Shown here: positions 1 through 10,129 of the stretch, one piece after another
Layout of the letters: every line of letters begins with the position of its first letter
Position numbering within the stretch: position 1 is the first letter of the stretch
DNA from: Moniliella sp. 'wahieum'
Lineage: Eukaryota > Basidiomycota > Moniliellomycetes > Moniliellales > Moniliellaceae
Reading direction: 5' to 3'
Length of the DNA stretch: 64,000 nt
NCBI GenBank assembly: GCA_003971905.1
Contig: RSEE01000042.1
Span: 434,001-498,000, forward strand
Position numbers and translations under genes: made by a program
The notes under the pieces: model-generated
What the model was told of the DNA's origin: nothing
Seen by the model: the letters and a program-made list of their open reading frames with translations, nothing else
Databases searched by the model: none

Positions 1-2036
1 AGTCGCCCGAGGGAACACTACTGGAACAGAGCCAGCCTGGCGGCTCACCTATTTCTATCTCTATTTTCATAACGCAGACCCCCTGCTTACCTATTTGTTG
101 CTTACCTATTTGTTTGCGTTGTTTGCAACCCACCCCGCGCGCTCAGCCATGCACATGGGTGATAAAATTCCTCCAGCGTGGAATGGTGGCTATGGTGGCT
201 ACGATGACGAGGGAACGGTAGCGAAGGTGGCGAAGGTGGACCGGTGGCTAAGGTGGCGACGGTGCACCAAGCACCAAGCTGGGGCGAAGCCCCAGCTGAC
301 CGGGCCGTAGGCCCGGTGGTCTTCTAGTTATTTTTAGCTGCCACGTTTCTCTTCCTTCTTCACGCTATACTTGCCCCACTTGCAGTTACTTTGGCGGCGG
401 GGCCAGTGCTGGAGATGAAAGCATCTGCGTCCCTCCATGCCAGCAACCTCTGTCGATCAACTTCTCATCTGCGTTCACGTACACAACCGCCGCTCCTCCT
501 GGCGCATCATGAGTACTGGAGTGTGGATGTGGGGTAAATCCACCGCCCACAGTCGACGCTTTTATTATCTGGTAGGGGGGGCGGCCTGTACAGGTCATTG
601 AGGCTTGGAACTTGAAGCATGAGTGCAAGGGGCTTGAAGTTGACCGTTGGAGCAGCTGAAGCTTGAGGCTTGAAGCTTGAAGGTCAAAGTCCAAGGTCAG
701 AGAGATGTGAGATGTTAGGCCTTAGGCCTTAGGTCTGATCTGAGGCGCCTGAGGCTTCACCTGAAGTTCAGGCTTTGAAGCTTGAAGCTTGATCAATGTT
801 ATAGTGATCGATGATCCCTCTGCTGGTGCTGATGCACTGATGCACTGATGCCTGCTGCTTCGAGCTTCAAGCTCTTCAAGCTTCAAGCTTCATCGACTTC
901 ATGGATCGTCACGCGTCATGCATCATGCACCATGAACTTGCGTAGTCCGTGTATGATTGTGGGGCCGACGGGAGAGGGCTTGTCGCGCTATTATGCACAA
1001 CTTTAACTCTCTGTTGTACGTATATGGTGCTTGGCATGCTGACATGGCGCGCTGACAGCAAAGCGCTGAAACAGCTGGCATATATATCCCAGACCTTGCA
1101 TTTTGGCCAGAGACCCTATATAGGCCCCAGCCCATCCCAGCCGTGGGGGTGGGCTAACTGTCGTGGAGCTTCAACTTGAAGCTTCAAGCATGAAGCTCAT
1201 GAAGCTTGAAGCAGGACCTAGCGTGGTCACTAGGTCACTATATATATTCGTCTCCTTTTAGGAAATTTAGAGCGCCGCGTCTCCACAGCAAAGTGGGCGC
1301 ACATCTTTGCCCCATCCTTTCCAACTCTCGGGAAAAAAGCGTGCACGGCCGCCTCTCCATAAAATACCTCTGAAGAGGTTATCATTTTGTTGCTGGAGAG
1401 GATTAGGCTGCCAACAGCAACAATGTGCGTAAAATATGGTGGGATGCGGATGGTGCTTGATGCTCTCGTATCCAGCTTGTAACCCCCCACACTATACCCC
1501 GGAGGCCGTGACGCGTAATGGCCCCACAAGCCGTTCCGAAAATTGGCGGTCTATATACGCCACAAAAAGGCTAATGTATATGGCCGCCGGCGCCTCAAAA
1601 GCGTACTCATCACCGGCATCGCCAGCAACCCCGCACGCTGTGGGGTGTGTTTGTCAATGCTGTTTGGTGCCGGTGGTAGCAGGATGCGGGGAGGAGGCTG
1701 AGCGTACTACGATCCAGGCACACACATAGGTGTCTTCATTCTGGTTTGCGTTTTGCGTTCTACTGCCGAAGATGCATGATGCTTGATGCATCTGCATCAT
1801 CTCACATTGATATCATCTCATTGTGATCTCATTGATTGCTCTGAGGCTCACTTATGTGGGTCTGCATGATTGCGATGACGGCCCAGATGTGAAGTAGGGT
1901 GCATAAAAGGACGACGACCAGGTCCTTTTTTTCTGCCGTCTCCCTCCCCCCCACCCACACCACTCTTCCTTTGACGTCTTAACCTCCTTTAACTCCTCAA
2001 CCTCATTCCCCCATCTCCTTTCTCGCTCTTCTCCAA
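1..2036. other. Repeat-rich intergenic region
   Basis: I see no recognisable gene here. Open frames are short and look unlike proteins. The stretch 601-905 is made of short words related to GCTTGAAGCTT, with a smaller patch at 1165-1213. The last 150 bases before the dehydrogenase start are pyrimidine-rich (CTCCCTCC, CCACCCAC, CTCCTTT), as expected of a fungal promoter and 5' leader. Confidence 0.6.
601..905. repeat. Cluster of AAGCTTGAAGC-type near-palindromic words
   Basis: Variants of CTTGAAGCTTGA and its complement CTTCAAGCTTCAAG recur about a dozen times, interspersed with TTAGGCCTTAGG and CTGAGGCGCCTGAGG. A second patch lies at 1165-1213 and similar words occur at 3537-3551, 63349-63384 and elsewhere in intergenic DNA. 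There are no transposon ends or coding capacity. Confidence 0.7.
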
Positions 2037-2957
2037 ATGACCACCGGTCGTGTTGCCAACAAGATCGCTCTCGTAACGGGCGGGGGCAAGGGCATTGGGG
2101 CGGCCACAGCCCACGTCCTAGCGCGCGAAGGCGCCAAGGTTTTTGTTACCGACATTGACGACGTCGCTGGAGAAAAGTCACTCAAGAAATCAATAACGCT
2201 GGCGGAGAAGCTCACTACGCCAACCTGAACACTGCCTCTGACGCTGAGTGGGCGTCAGTGATGAATACGGTTCGTTACTTTCCTTTTGGTCATCCAGCAC
2301 TGCTGTGGTGATACATTCTTGTGTTGGTGGCGGGATACGAGTGCTGACTGCGTGGATGGGGATGGGCGCAAAGATCGAGACAACGTTCGGGCATCTCGAC
2401 ATTCTGGTCAATAATGCTGGCATCTTGCAGCTTGGTACGATTACCAACACTTCGTTCGACCAATGGCACAAGGTGCAATCAGTCACTCTGATGGTGTCTT
2501 CCTGGGAGTCAAGTATGCTGTTGAGCTGATGCGGAAGCACAATACCCCGGGTTCAATCATCAACTTGTGCTCCATTCTTGGTCAAGTGGGCACGAGGAAC
2601 TGTGTTGCCTATCCAGCCAGCAAAGGACTGGTGAAGCTCTTGACCAAGTCTGTCGCTTTGGACGAAGCACCTTATGGCATTCGGATTCAACGTATGCCCT
2701 GCGTATATCGACACTCCATTGCTGGACATCATGTCGAAGGAGGAACACGATGCCCTGATCTCATTGCATCCTATGGGTCGGTTGGGACGGCCGGAAGAAG
2801 TGGCCAATGCCGTTCTGTTTTGGCGTCGGATGAGTCGTCGTACATCACAGGAAGCGAACTGATGGTCGATGGAGGATACACAGCCGGTAAGAATTTCATC
2901 TTACTCCGTTCCTTGTGGGTATCAAGTGACTGACTCATCTTTGCTCCATCAGCTTGA
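2037..2957 (+). CDS. Short-chain dehydrogenase/reductase (SDR), frame-broken
   Basis: This is a classical SDR NAD(P)H-dependent oxidoreductase; the substrate cannot be inferred. The start ATG at 2037 gives an N-terminal Rossmann motif [18 protein letters not shown]. It is followed by LDILVNNAG at about 2395-2420, NLCSILG (catalytic Ser region), YPASKG (catalytic Tyr-x3-Lys), [10 protein letters not shown] and the C-terminal [14 protein letters not shown], which is the complete family order at about 250 residues. Two introns are visible: about 2270-2373, and 2887-2952 (GTAAG...CAG), the latter leaving a final exon of CT-TGA so that the protein ends in Ala. Frame changes near 2185, 2480, 2690 and 2815 do not coincide with splice sites and look like single-base indels. 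Family confidence is high; whether the locus is intact is uncertain. Confidence 0.85.
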
Positions 2958-4603
2958 CCAACTCCTTACTCATGCCCCACATGTGTATCCCCACATGTGT
3001 ATTTGCCCTCTTTTCTTTCCCAACCCCAGTTCCCCTTAACACATTCACTTTGTTTTCGGGGAGATTTTTGAGTGTCATCCACCTCTTCTCTCAGTGTGAT
3101 GTCAGCCTAGTACATCTACGGTTGCTGTCCGACTCACCTACCAGGGTATCTTCCTCTGTGATGGTCTTCTCATTTCCGGAATAGATCCTTCATGATCTCA
3201 TTTTCCTCCTGCAAAATGCAACGACGTTATATTGCCAGCACTTCCACATGCTGATCACCAAATTCAGGAGGAAATAAGCAACGGTCTTCGTCCACAAGGG
3301 CAAATGAGATGAAGTGTCACCATATTACCCTCCTGACATAGAGTCTAATAGCTATGTTTGGGCCAATATCTCGGTACCGTCATTAGGAAACAATGTCGAG
3401 ATCACGCCGCATCCCCAAGAAGCCTCATTGGTTCCATATCATGGCTAGCGCTTGCCTTGAGATTGTTGAGATATATAGTACACCCCGCCTGAGGTGGCAC
3501 AGGGGACGAGGGGTTAATAATAGCAGTGAGAAGGGGGAGCTTGAAGCTTGAATAGGGAGGCTGTCGAGCCGGGTGGCTCGTGCTTTAATTGATGGCCAAT
3601 CTGATGTCCCTTCAGTTCCTCCTCAGGCTTAGGAGTTCCGCGGTTTTCTCTCTCCTGTTTTTCCTTGTCCCGCAGCTTAGCCCCTGATGGCAACTCGCTG
3701 CTTGATGTTCCTCTGTATGCATTGCTGATGCCACTACCACCATCACTATAGTGCGATTGCATCACCCTGGAGGGCCATCAGGACTCCCGCGGTCTCATCA
3801 GAGGCCTCAGCCTGAGGGGGATGCATAATAGAAGTATGACAGTCGGATGCGGAGACCCGATGACGCGAGTATGCTCCCACTGCTTCCGGAAGAAGGGATG
3901 GTGGTAAGTGTACAGTAAGAGGAGGATGGCAAGTGTTTTTTGGTTCCAGCTAAATTATACGTGAACGGACACACACAGCTGCGCCTTAATTTATTAAAGC
4001 CGCGGCCATACCTAATTGACGTGTGTCACGCATTCGATAGCCTTCGGAGTAGAGCAGTGAGGGTAGAGGGCTTTGGAGTCATAGCAGCCGTTGTGTCCAA
4101 CTCGCTAGCAGACGCTCCAACAACCACAGGGCATCGGGACCGTGTATACGTGGTGAGGAGTCAGAACACCCGTCCGCCACACAGGGTCCCATTCCCTACC
4201 GTGTGTGTGCTTTCGTATACCTCTGCTCATATACATACGTGTCACACAACGCTTACAAGCGTAGAGTATATCCCGTATAGTATACTCTGTGTGTACGTTT
4301 TTTAATCTCCGTAGCATATTGTCAGGCCGGGGGGAAGCAGAATCTTCTACATGATTCGCCATCGATCACAACAAGCTCTTCCCTGCTGAGGATGTGTGCG
4401 CCGTGCCCCTCCCCCCGCGGCTTCAGGTCGCAGGTACGGTTACTACTTTGTTGTGTATCAATCTATCGCGGACTTAACGATACCATCTTTTACACCTTTT
4501 AGCGTATATAACCCTTCACAGATCCTGCACCCAACATGCAACCATCCGCACTGCTCTCGTCTTAACCAGGGACCACACTCCTCAGCTAAAAGCCCCAGCC
4601 TGC
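2958..4603. other. Intergenic region with a dispersed repeat copy
   Basis: No gene is recognised. The stretch holds a 3' flank for the dehydrogenase, a diverged repeat copy at about 3590-3800 whose partner lies near 47.8-48.0 kb, and AT-richer DNA at 4400-4560 that may be the promoter of the next gene. Confidence 0.5.
3590..3800 (-). repeat. Dispersed repeat, copy A (partner at 47795-48020)
   Basis: About 210 bp aligns by eye with 47795-48020. Shared blocks in the same order are CCTCCTCAGGCTT, a block around TAGGA(G/A)TTCC, TTGATGTTCCTCTGTA, a CCACCA-rich block followed by GTGC.ATTG, and CCATCAGGACTC followed by GGTCTCATCAG. On the minus strand both copies can encode a stretch containing SN(A/V)YRGTS and later a (T/I)P(K/R)P block. 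This could be an old mobile-element fragment or part of a small protein family. Confidence 0.6.
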
Positions 4604-5560
4604 ATGACACCTTCTAATCCCACATCATCTGCCCTGGTGGCCTCGAAGCTCATCTTCGCAACAGTGTCAGCAAGATACTGTCGCCTTCTGGGCGCATCAC
4701 TTCGCTGCCTGTAATGGAGGATTCCCGCTTGCCCTGGCGCGTAAACCATGATGAAACCGAAGCAATGCTCATCCCTCGATACAATGACCTGGACACCACG
4801 GACAGTCTAGATTGGACACTACGATGAATACGACGAGCATCCTCCCTGTCAATACTCCGATGCTGCAAGTTTTCTTCCTCCGTACACGGAGTCTCGTTTC
4901 GAAACAAGAGAACGGATGGAACTGATGTACTCCAAGTACACATTGGGATCTAAGATTTCCGTTCGTGTAAGTCGTCACCCTATCCATACCAGTCTACTTT
5001 TCATTGTTTCTTAAGGACCCACATATTGGCATACTGACACACACGTCGATGCCTTCCTCGGTCCAAAACAGAACGGCTTCACGGGCCAGATCCTGTTCTC
5101 CACAGAGATTGAGTTCTTCTCCGTCCTCCTCATCATCTGACGAGGACCGATTGGTCATCCCAAACTGGGTGCGTCAAGTTGCGACTCAAGGATGAAGGTG
5201 GCAAGCATGTTCTCAGTGTTGTGTCAAGCTGGAACACGCACCCATTTCCAATTACGCTCGGTACAAGGCTCCGTGCTTGCTACAATCAAGACGGATGGGA
5301 AATCCAAGAAGAAAGGAGTCGTACGATTCTCCCACTACCTCGGCAGTCCAGATATACTTATCAGCCGGGCTGACGACAAAGATTCCTGGATCTTAACCGA
5401 AGAGAACTCTGGGCTTCAGGTTGCGCACATCACTCGCTCCGAGGGTTTGATGAAGCGCAAAGCCAGCATTGAGGTCTTTTCGGGCAACTACATGTTCGTC
5501 ATGGGAATTGCACTTGCTCTCTTTGAAAGGGACTACTTAATGGGCGTGGCAGCCCAGTGA
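4604..5560 (+). CDS. Unrecognised protein with possible LURP1/Tubby-like C-terminus
   Basis: I do not recognise this gene with certainty. A likely ATG at 4604 begins MTPSNPTSSALVASK. Coding-like sequence then runs through a region containing RITSLPVMEDSRLPW and SKYTLGSKISVR to a clear donor (GTAAGT) at 4967, with the acceptor near 5015. The last about 120 residues contain VRFSHYLGSPDILISRA, then LTEENSGLQVAHITR, and end in a hydrophobic helix (MFVMGIALALFERDYLMG). A beta-rich domain closed by one hydrophobic helix of the type VMGLVVALD resembles LURP-one-related/Tubby-C-like folds, but this is by eye and weak. Frame changes at about 4670, 4825 and 5030-5190 break the reading frame. It stands alone, upstream of the tRNA gene. 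Confidence 0.5.
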
Positions 5561-5958
5561 AATCCCCCTCTCTTCGATGAAGTTTCGTGTGGTTCTCTCA
5601 CCTTTTCCTTTCAACACACCGCACGAAGTGAAAAAGCCCCCCCCCCCCCCCATACTCATGCTTATTTTGCGACACTCATGTCGTTACGACACTCGCCACC
5701 CCTCTGTTGATCTCTTTTTTCTCCTCCTTTATACACATTTTTGTTCTCTTGTTATCGATTCCAGTGATCTCATCAGCACACACTTCTTGTCCTTCACCTG
5801 CCCCTTCCTCTACGCTCCTGGGTTCGTTCTCTTCCTCTCCGGCTTTTCTCCACGACCAACACTACGAGTTCATTCATTAAAGTAGAGTTAAAGTATGTGA
5901 CATGTTGAGAATGGGCAACATAGAAATATGACATTGTCGGTCAATTGGCGGAAACAGA
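5561..5958. other. 3' flank and spacer with a 15-base C tract
   Basis: The stretch contains a run of 15 C at 5637-5651 and T/C-rich DNA. No gene is seen. Confidence 0.5.
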
Positions 5959-6037
5959 GGACGGCTGGCGCAATGGTAGCGCGTCTGACTACGATGGTTG
6001 TAATCAGGAGTTGCAGGTTCGACCCCTGCGTCGTTCG
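5959..6037 (+). tRNA. tRNA-Arg(ACG) with an 8-nt intron
   Basis: The sequence folds as a tRNA. The acceptor stem 5959-5965 pairs with 6030-6036 (7 pairs, two G-U) and the discriminator G is 6037. The D stem GCGC/GCGC encloses AATGGTA (A box). The anticodon stem TCTGA (5984-5988) pairs with TCAGG (6004-6008). The T arm GCAGG/CCTGC encloses TTCGACC (B box). The anticodon loop is 15 nt rather than 7: CT-ACG-A, then TGGTTGTA (5995-6002), then A. Placing the intron after position 37 gives anticodon ACG. The 5' half (GTCTGACTACG) matches the well-known eukaryotic tRNA-Arg(ACG) pattern. A run of six T at 6060-6065 is a suitable Pol III terminator. Confidence 0.92.
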
Positions 6038-6059
6038 AGCCGACACCGGCGTCCTTTCC

Positions 6060-6065
6060 TTTTTT
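6060..6065 (+). terminator. Pol III T-tract terminator
   Basis: Six consecutive T residues lie 22 nt after the tRNA-Arg discriminator base, in a T/C-rich context. Confidence 0.7.
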
Positions 6066-6694
6066 CCCTTTTGTGCTCTGGAGTATCCCCGAGACAAATC
6101 GCTCATCGATCGTCGATCTGCCCCAACCTGCAATCACACATCAACCATCGCCTGGCGTTGAAGGCGTTGATGACGTTGAATGTCGCACTGGCTGAGCACA
6201 CTGGCGTGGTGCCAGTGGCCCGCAACCCCGGCAATGCGGGGGCCTGCCAGGCACTCGCCCTAGGGCAGCGGAATAACGGAGGTGGTGCGAACACGCTGCA
6301 TTGCCATGGCCAGGTTGGTATAGCCCGCCTTCCAAGCACCTCCACCGCACTCGAGACAAGGGCGGACTTGGTGGATCTGGCGGCCGAGGCCACGCAAGTG
6401 GAGAAGAGAGTCCCGGCTGTACTCGTACAGTGACCACCACAGCGAATCGGGTTCAACGGTTCACTACTACTTGGTTAGTCTGGCCGGTGGATGCGTACAC
6501 GCTGCAGTTTGTCCGACATGTCCGACCCCCGTGCTATTTAAACGGCAGCCATGCGGTCTGGCCGATGGGATTGGTCCTCATCCTCACACATCCAACCTCT
6601 CCATCTCTGGCCTCATCTGATCCCGGGCGTCCTCTTCAACCTCCTTCCTCGCCCTTTTCTCAGCCACTCTTATCGTCGCCAACCTGGCTTCATC
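6066..6694. other. Intergenic region upstream of the methyltransferase
   Basis: GC-rich 6150-6430 has long open frames on both strands, one of them (minus, 6103-6456) Ala/Ser/Arg-rich, but no recognisable domain. From 6560 the sequence becomes C/T-rich (CATCTCTGGCCTC, CCTCCTTCCTCGCCC), a probable promoter and leader. Confidence 0.4.
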
Positions 6695-7919
6695 ATGGCC
6701 ACTTTTTCATCCTCGACGTTCTCTGCTTCGGGCTATCTAGCCTTTCGGCCCAGCTACCCGCCCTGGGTCTACCAGCTGATTGCTCAGTACCATGGCACGG
6801 GGCGCATCAGCGCGCAGGCCCTCCTCGCTGCTCAACACGGCACACCTGCTTCCTTGCTCCACCCGCCCTCTGCGGCCCAGGTGTTCGATGGGCACGGGCA
6901 CTCGACTTGGGATGCGGCCCAGGGATCGGATCGCTACCGCTTTTGACCTACTTTGACTCGGTCACCGCCTCGGATCCCTCCAAGAAGATGATCGACCAAG
7001 CTCTGCGTGATCCCAACGACCCCTCCCTTCCCGACCACATCCGTCCTCGCCCTCTCACACCCGGCTCCATCTCGGCCGCTGTGACTGGAGCAGAGCCCCA
7101 TGGCAAACTAGGCACCATCTCGTACCTGGTTGACAATGCCTTGACCTTGTCCAACTACCTTGACCAGTTTGGGGTCAAGTCACCAGACGATTCTGTGCCC
7201 GAGCAAGCTAAGGTCGATCTGGTCGTTCCTTTCAAGCTGCTCACTGGTTCACGCCCTATGCGAAAATGTGGCAGACCTTCGACAAGGTCCTTCGTCCAGG
7301 AGGCAGCGTCATCTGCGTCATTTACTCCGAGGTGTTCCTCCCCGAATACCCTTCGTTAACCCCGCTCATTGCGCAATTCACGACGGGCAAGCCACTACCT
7401 GACCCGGAAGACGGCCTTGGTCCTTACTGGGAGCCAGGAAGGCAGATCCTCAATAACGGCATGATTGACTTGCCGGCTCCCTGGGTGGTGGAACCTACGG
7501 ACTCGGCCGCATGGGACAAGAGTTCTTTCACACGTCGAATCTTTAGCAATGGCAAAGGCACCAACGAGACTCCCCGCTGGCCGGAACAGACTGTTCCTGC
7601 ACCTGAGAAGGAGGGCGCGAGGGGGGGCACCCCGCTGTCAAAGGAGGAGCATGGAGCTGCCTCTGAGCTGGTCATGTCCAAGCCCGCGGATTGGGAAACT
7701 CTTCGTGGCTACCTGAGCACCTTCTCCAGCCTCCACAATTACCGCCAAGATCACCCGGGTGACGAGAAAAATCAAGGCGGGATCCTTGAACGTTTTCTTC
7801 TCCGATTGCAGGCGGCGATGCTGGATGTGGAACGGACAACCAACCCTGAAGCGTCGCTTCCCAACCACTTTACCCTCCAGTGGCCCCTGCACGTGGTCGC
7901 TGTCAAAAAGATGGGGTGA
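6695..7919 (+). CDS. Class I SAM-dependent methyltransferase (trans-aconitate methyltransferase-like)
   Basis: The protein starts MATFSSSTFSASGYLAFRPSYPPWVYQLI, the usual N-terminus of fungal methyltransferases related to yeast Tmt1 and Crg1. The SAM-binding motif I is ALDLGCGPGIGS at about 6920. It is followed by the acidic strand VTASDPSKKMI, the family motif QAAHWF at about 7234, and LRPGGSVICVIYSE after it. The C-terminal part (7266-7919) is one clean frame ending LHVVAVKKMG. Total length of about 400 residues is slightly long for the family (about 300), with an acidic/proline-rich insert around 7590-7660. Frame changes near 6890 and 7225 interrupt the gene; the second falls inside the expected VDLV..AQAAHWF block, so an indel is likely. 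The methyl acceptor is unknown. Confidence 0.85.
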
Positions 7920-8560
7920 CAGGTCTTCATTCAGGCATCATGCGCTGTGCTAATGACAACACCCGAAGACGAAAGTGCCTGCACCACTGATGAATGGAAT
8001 CTGTGCATCACGCTGCAACAATGGGATGGACCTTTGAAGACGGGACCGAGACCATAACAAATCTGTACGAAAAAGCATATATGAGCTCCCCGCCGAAAGA
8101 GGTACTTAGGAGCCTTACCGGTAGGTGGTGGAGATGGTACGGCGTGAATCAGGGTGTGGTGAGGGTCGGTATGAGCTGCTGAAGCTGACGCTGGGAAGGA
8201 CGGGGAAATCGAGGAGGAAGCTTAACCCGACAAAGAGGAACAGACAACTCATGTCCGTAGGGAGAGGTTGCCTTTCGCTTGGCATTTTACTTCGTCTGCC
8301 CGCCGCAGATTCGCTCTGCCCCCTCGCCATTTCCATTACAATCCATGCATGGCTCCTTGATTCTACACTGTCCAAGCGTCTCTTGGCCTCATCAAAGTGT
8401 GTACGTCAGGGTCATGATGCTTAACCTACACAATGATTACACAGAATGAGTGTACCACAGACGCCTTGCTGCGCTGCTCGCCACATCGGTCGTCTTAAAT
8501 TGCCGTCTGTTCCACTGCACAGTGGCATTGGGTAGCAGATACCAAGCCCACAGATAGTCA
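7920..8560. other. Intergenic region between convergent genes
   Basis: No gene is recognised; only short open frames on both strands. It contains the 3' flanks of the methyltransferase and of hexokinase. Confidence 0.5.
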
Positions 8561-10030
8561 TCACGTTATAACCACATTGTAGCCCATGGTTCGCTGCTTT
8601 TTGGCCGCCTGCGCCGAAAGTGCCGCCCCGACACCCGAGCCATCCTTACCCAGTTCGATCTTGACTCGGTTCGCTGTCTCTTGACCGAGAATCTCAACGA
8701 GAGCCACATGGGTTCGCTCGCGGAAGTGAGGGTAAAGCTCAGCTAGCGATCCATCTAGACCAACATTGAGTGACGCCGGAGTAATGGACAGGACGTTCCC
8801 AGGTGCCTTTTTGCTGCTGGCCAAATCCTCGATGGGCGGTACATGACCGGTATGGATCACGACGGCTGCAATTGCGCCGGCCGACAAGCCGCCCGCGTGC
8901 CCACCCACTCCGACATACCCTCGCACCGTTTCCATGTCCATGACTTGGACGTTCTCTCCGGAACACCGAGTTTGTTAACCAAGGCACCGCGTGTCTCGTT
9001 ATGGTGGTCGTCTGAGGCGAGGCCCGAGTCAATGTCGGCTTCGATGATGGACATGATGGACATGATGTACGTTTCCAACTCGTTCTGTTGTTGAGGCTAT
9101 CGGATGAAAACCCATCAAACACGAGTAGTTGGCCAATCATGTTGACCAGCACCGACCGGAACACTTCACCAAGGTACATGCCACTAATCATTTTCTCAAA
9201 AATGTCGTGGCGCTGACGGATGGCGGTACTGTCGACCTTATTGCCGTATTTAGTCACTGACTGGCAGCGCCTCGCGGGCATTATCGTAGCTTCCCCACTC
9301 TCGCTGTTGATACCATGTGGGTTGGCGCTGATCCATTGGAGCCTTGGCGTACCTGAATCCGTCCAATCGATTCAATCGACTCGAGATAGGCGCCATTGGT
9401 ATCCGTTCCAAAGATTGCTCACAACAGCGACCCCCCCCCCCCTGTTGGTAAGCCGAGGCGAGAAGGGTGCCAACTGTGGCGTTGATAATAGCATCCACCT
9501 TCACCTTCAAGTGACGCTTGTCCAATGCATCTTGGAGGAGCTGGACCATATCTTTGCCCACCGCGTCGGGGCAGTTAAGCCCCTTGGTCCATGAAATGAG
9601 GGCACCCGAGTCGATTGACGTTTGCTCGACAGGAAAGGAAAACGTAAAGCCCATCGACAGCCTTTCCTCATGTTGCCCAACATGCTTGTCGTTCAAAAAG
9701 ACATTTACCGATTCGGCCATATAGCAAACAAGTTGGCAACGGGGCCCATCTTGAGACTGTCCTGGACCTTGTACTTCTGTTGCTCGATGCTCACCTCCCC
9801 CATGCCAAGGAGTGTGATGGCGCACACACGTATAGGTTGGTGCCACCCAGATCCATGGCAAGGTAGGTGCCTGTCTCGGAGCCGTCGGGCAGGCTGGTGA
9901 CGAACGTGGGGATCATGAACATGGCGGCGCCTTAGGCTCCACGAGTGCTGTGCAGAGGGCGCTCAAATACAGCGTTGACCAATTCCACCCTCAGGGCATA
10001 GGCGCATGCTCGTGCAAACTGCGCACGTGC
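8561..10030 (-). CDS. Hexokinase/glucokinase, frame-broken
   Basis: This ATP-dependent cytosolic hexose kinase performs the first step of glycolysis. Reading 3' to 5' on the plus strand gives the family in order: [20 protein letters not shown] then MDLGGTNL (ATP phosphate site, about 9850-9915), [20 protein letters not shown] and SWTKG (sugar-binding region, about 9590-9660), VKVDAIIN(A/D)[10 protein letters not shown] (about 9430-9500), [12 protein letters not shown] (about 9155-9195), and the C-terminal [10 protein letters not shown] (about 8615-8645) ending in TGA at 8561. Conserved blocks are split among frames near 9100, 9380, 9430 and 9740. The ATG at 9922 has an ideal GCCGCC context, but a further N-terminal stretch ([13 protein letters not shown]-like) precedes it in another frame, so the true start lies upstream, near 10000 or in an unseen exon. 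Divergent from the ING gene. Confidence 0.9.
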
Positions 10031-10129
10031 CGAGATAGTACTGATGCCGCCCTCAACTTGCACCGACTACTGCGCACAATTCCGCTGGCCTAACTCGGGC
10101 GGCTAATCGTTGATCCACCTGCCCCGCTG

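Noticed and set aside
6301-7359. 352-codon plus-strand open frame
   Set aside because: Only its last third overlaps real methyltransferase coding sequence, in one of the broken frames; the first two thirds are upstream DNA without protein features.
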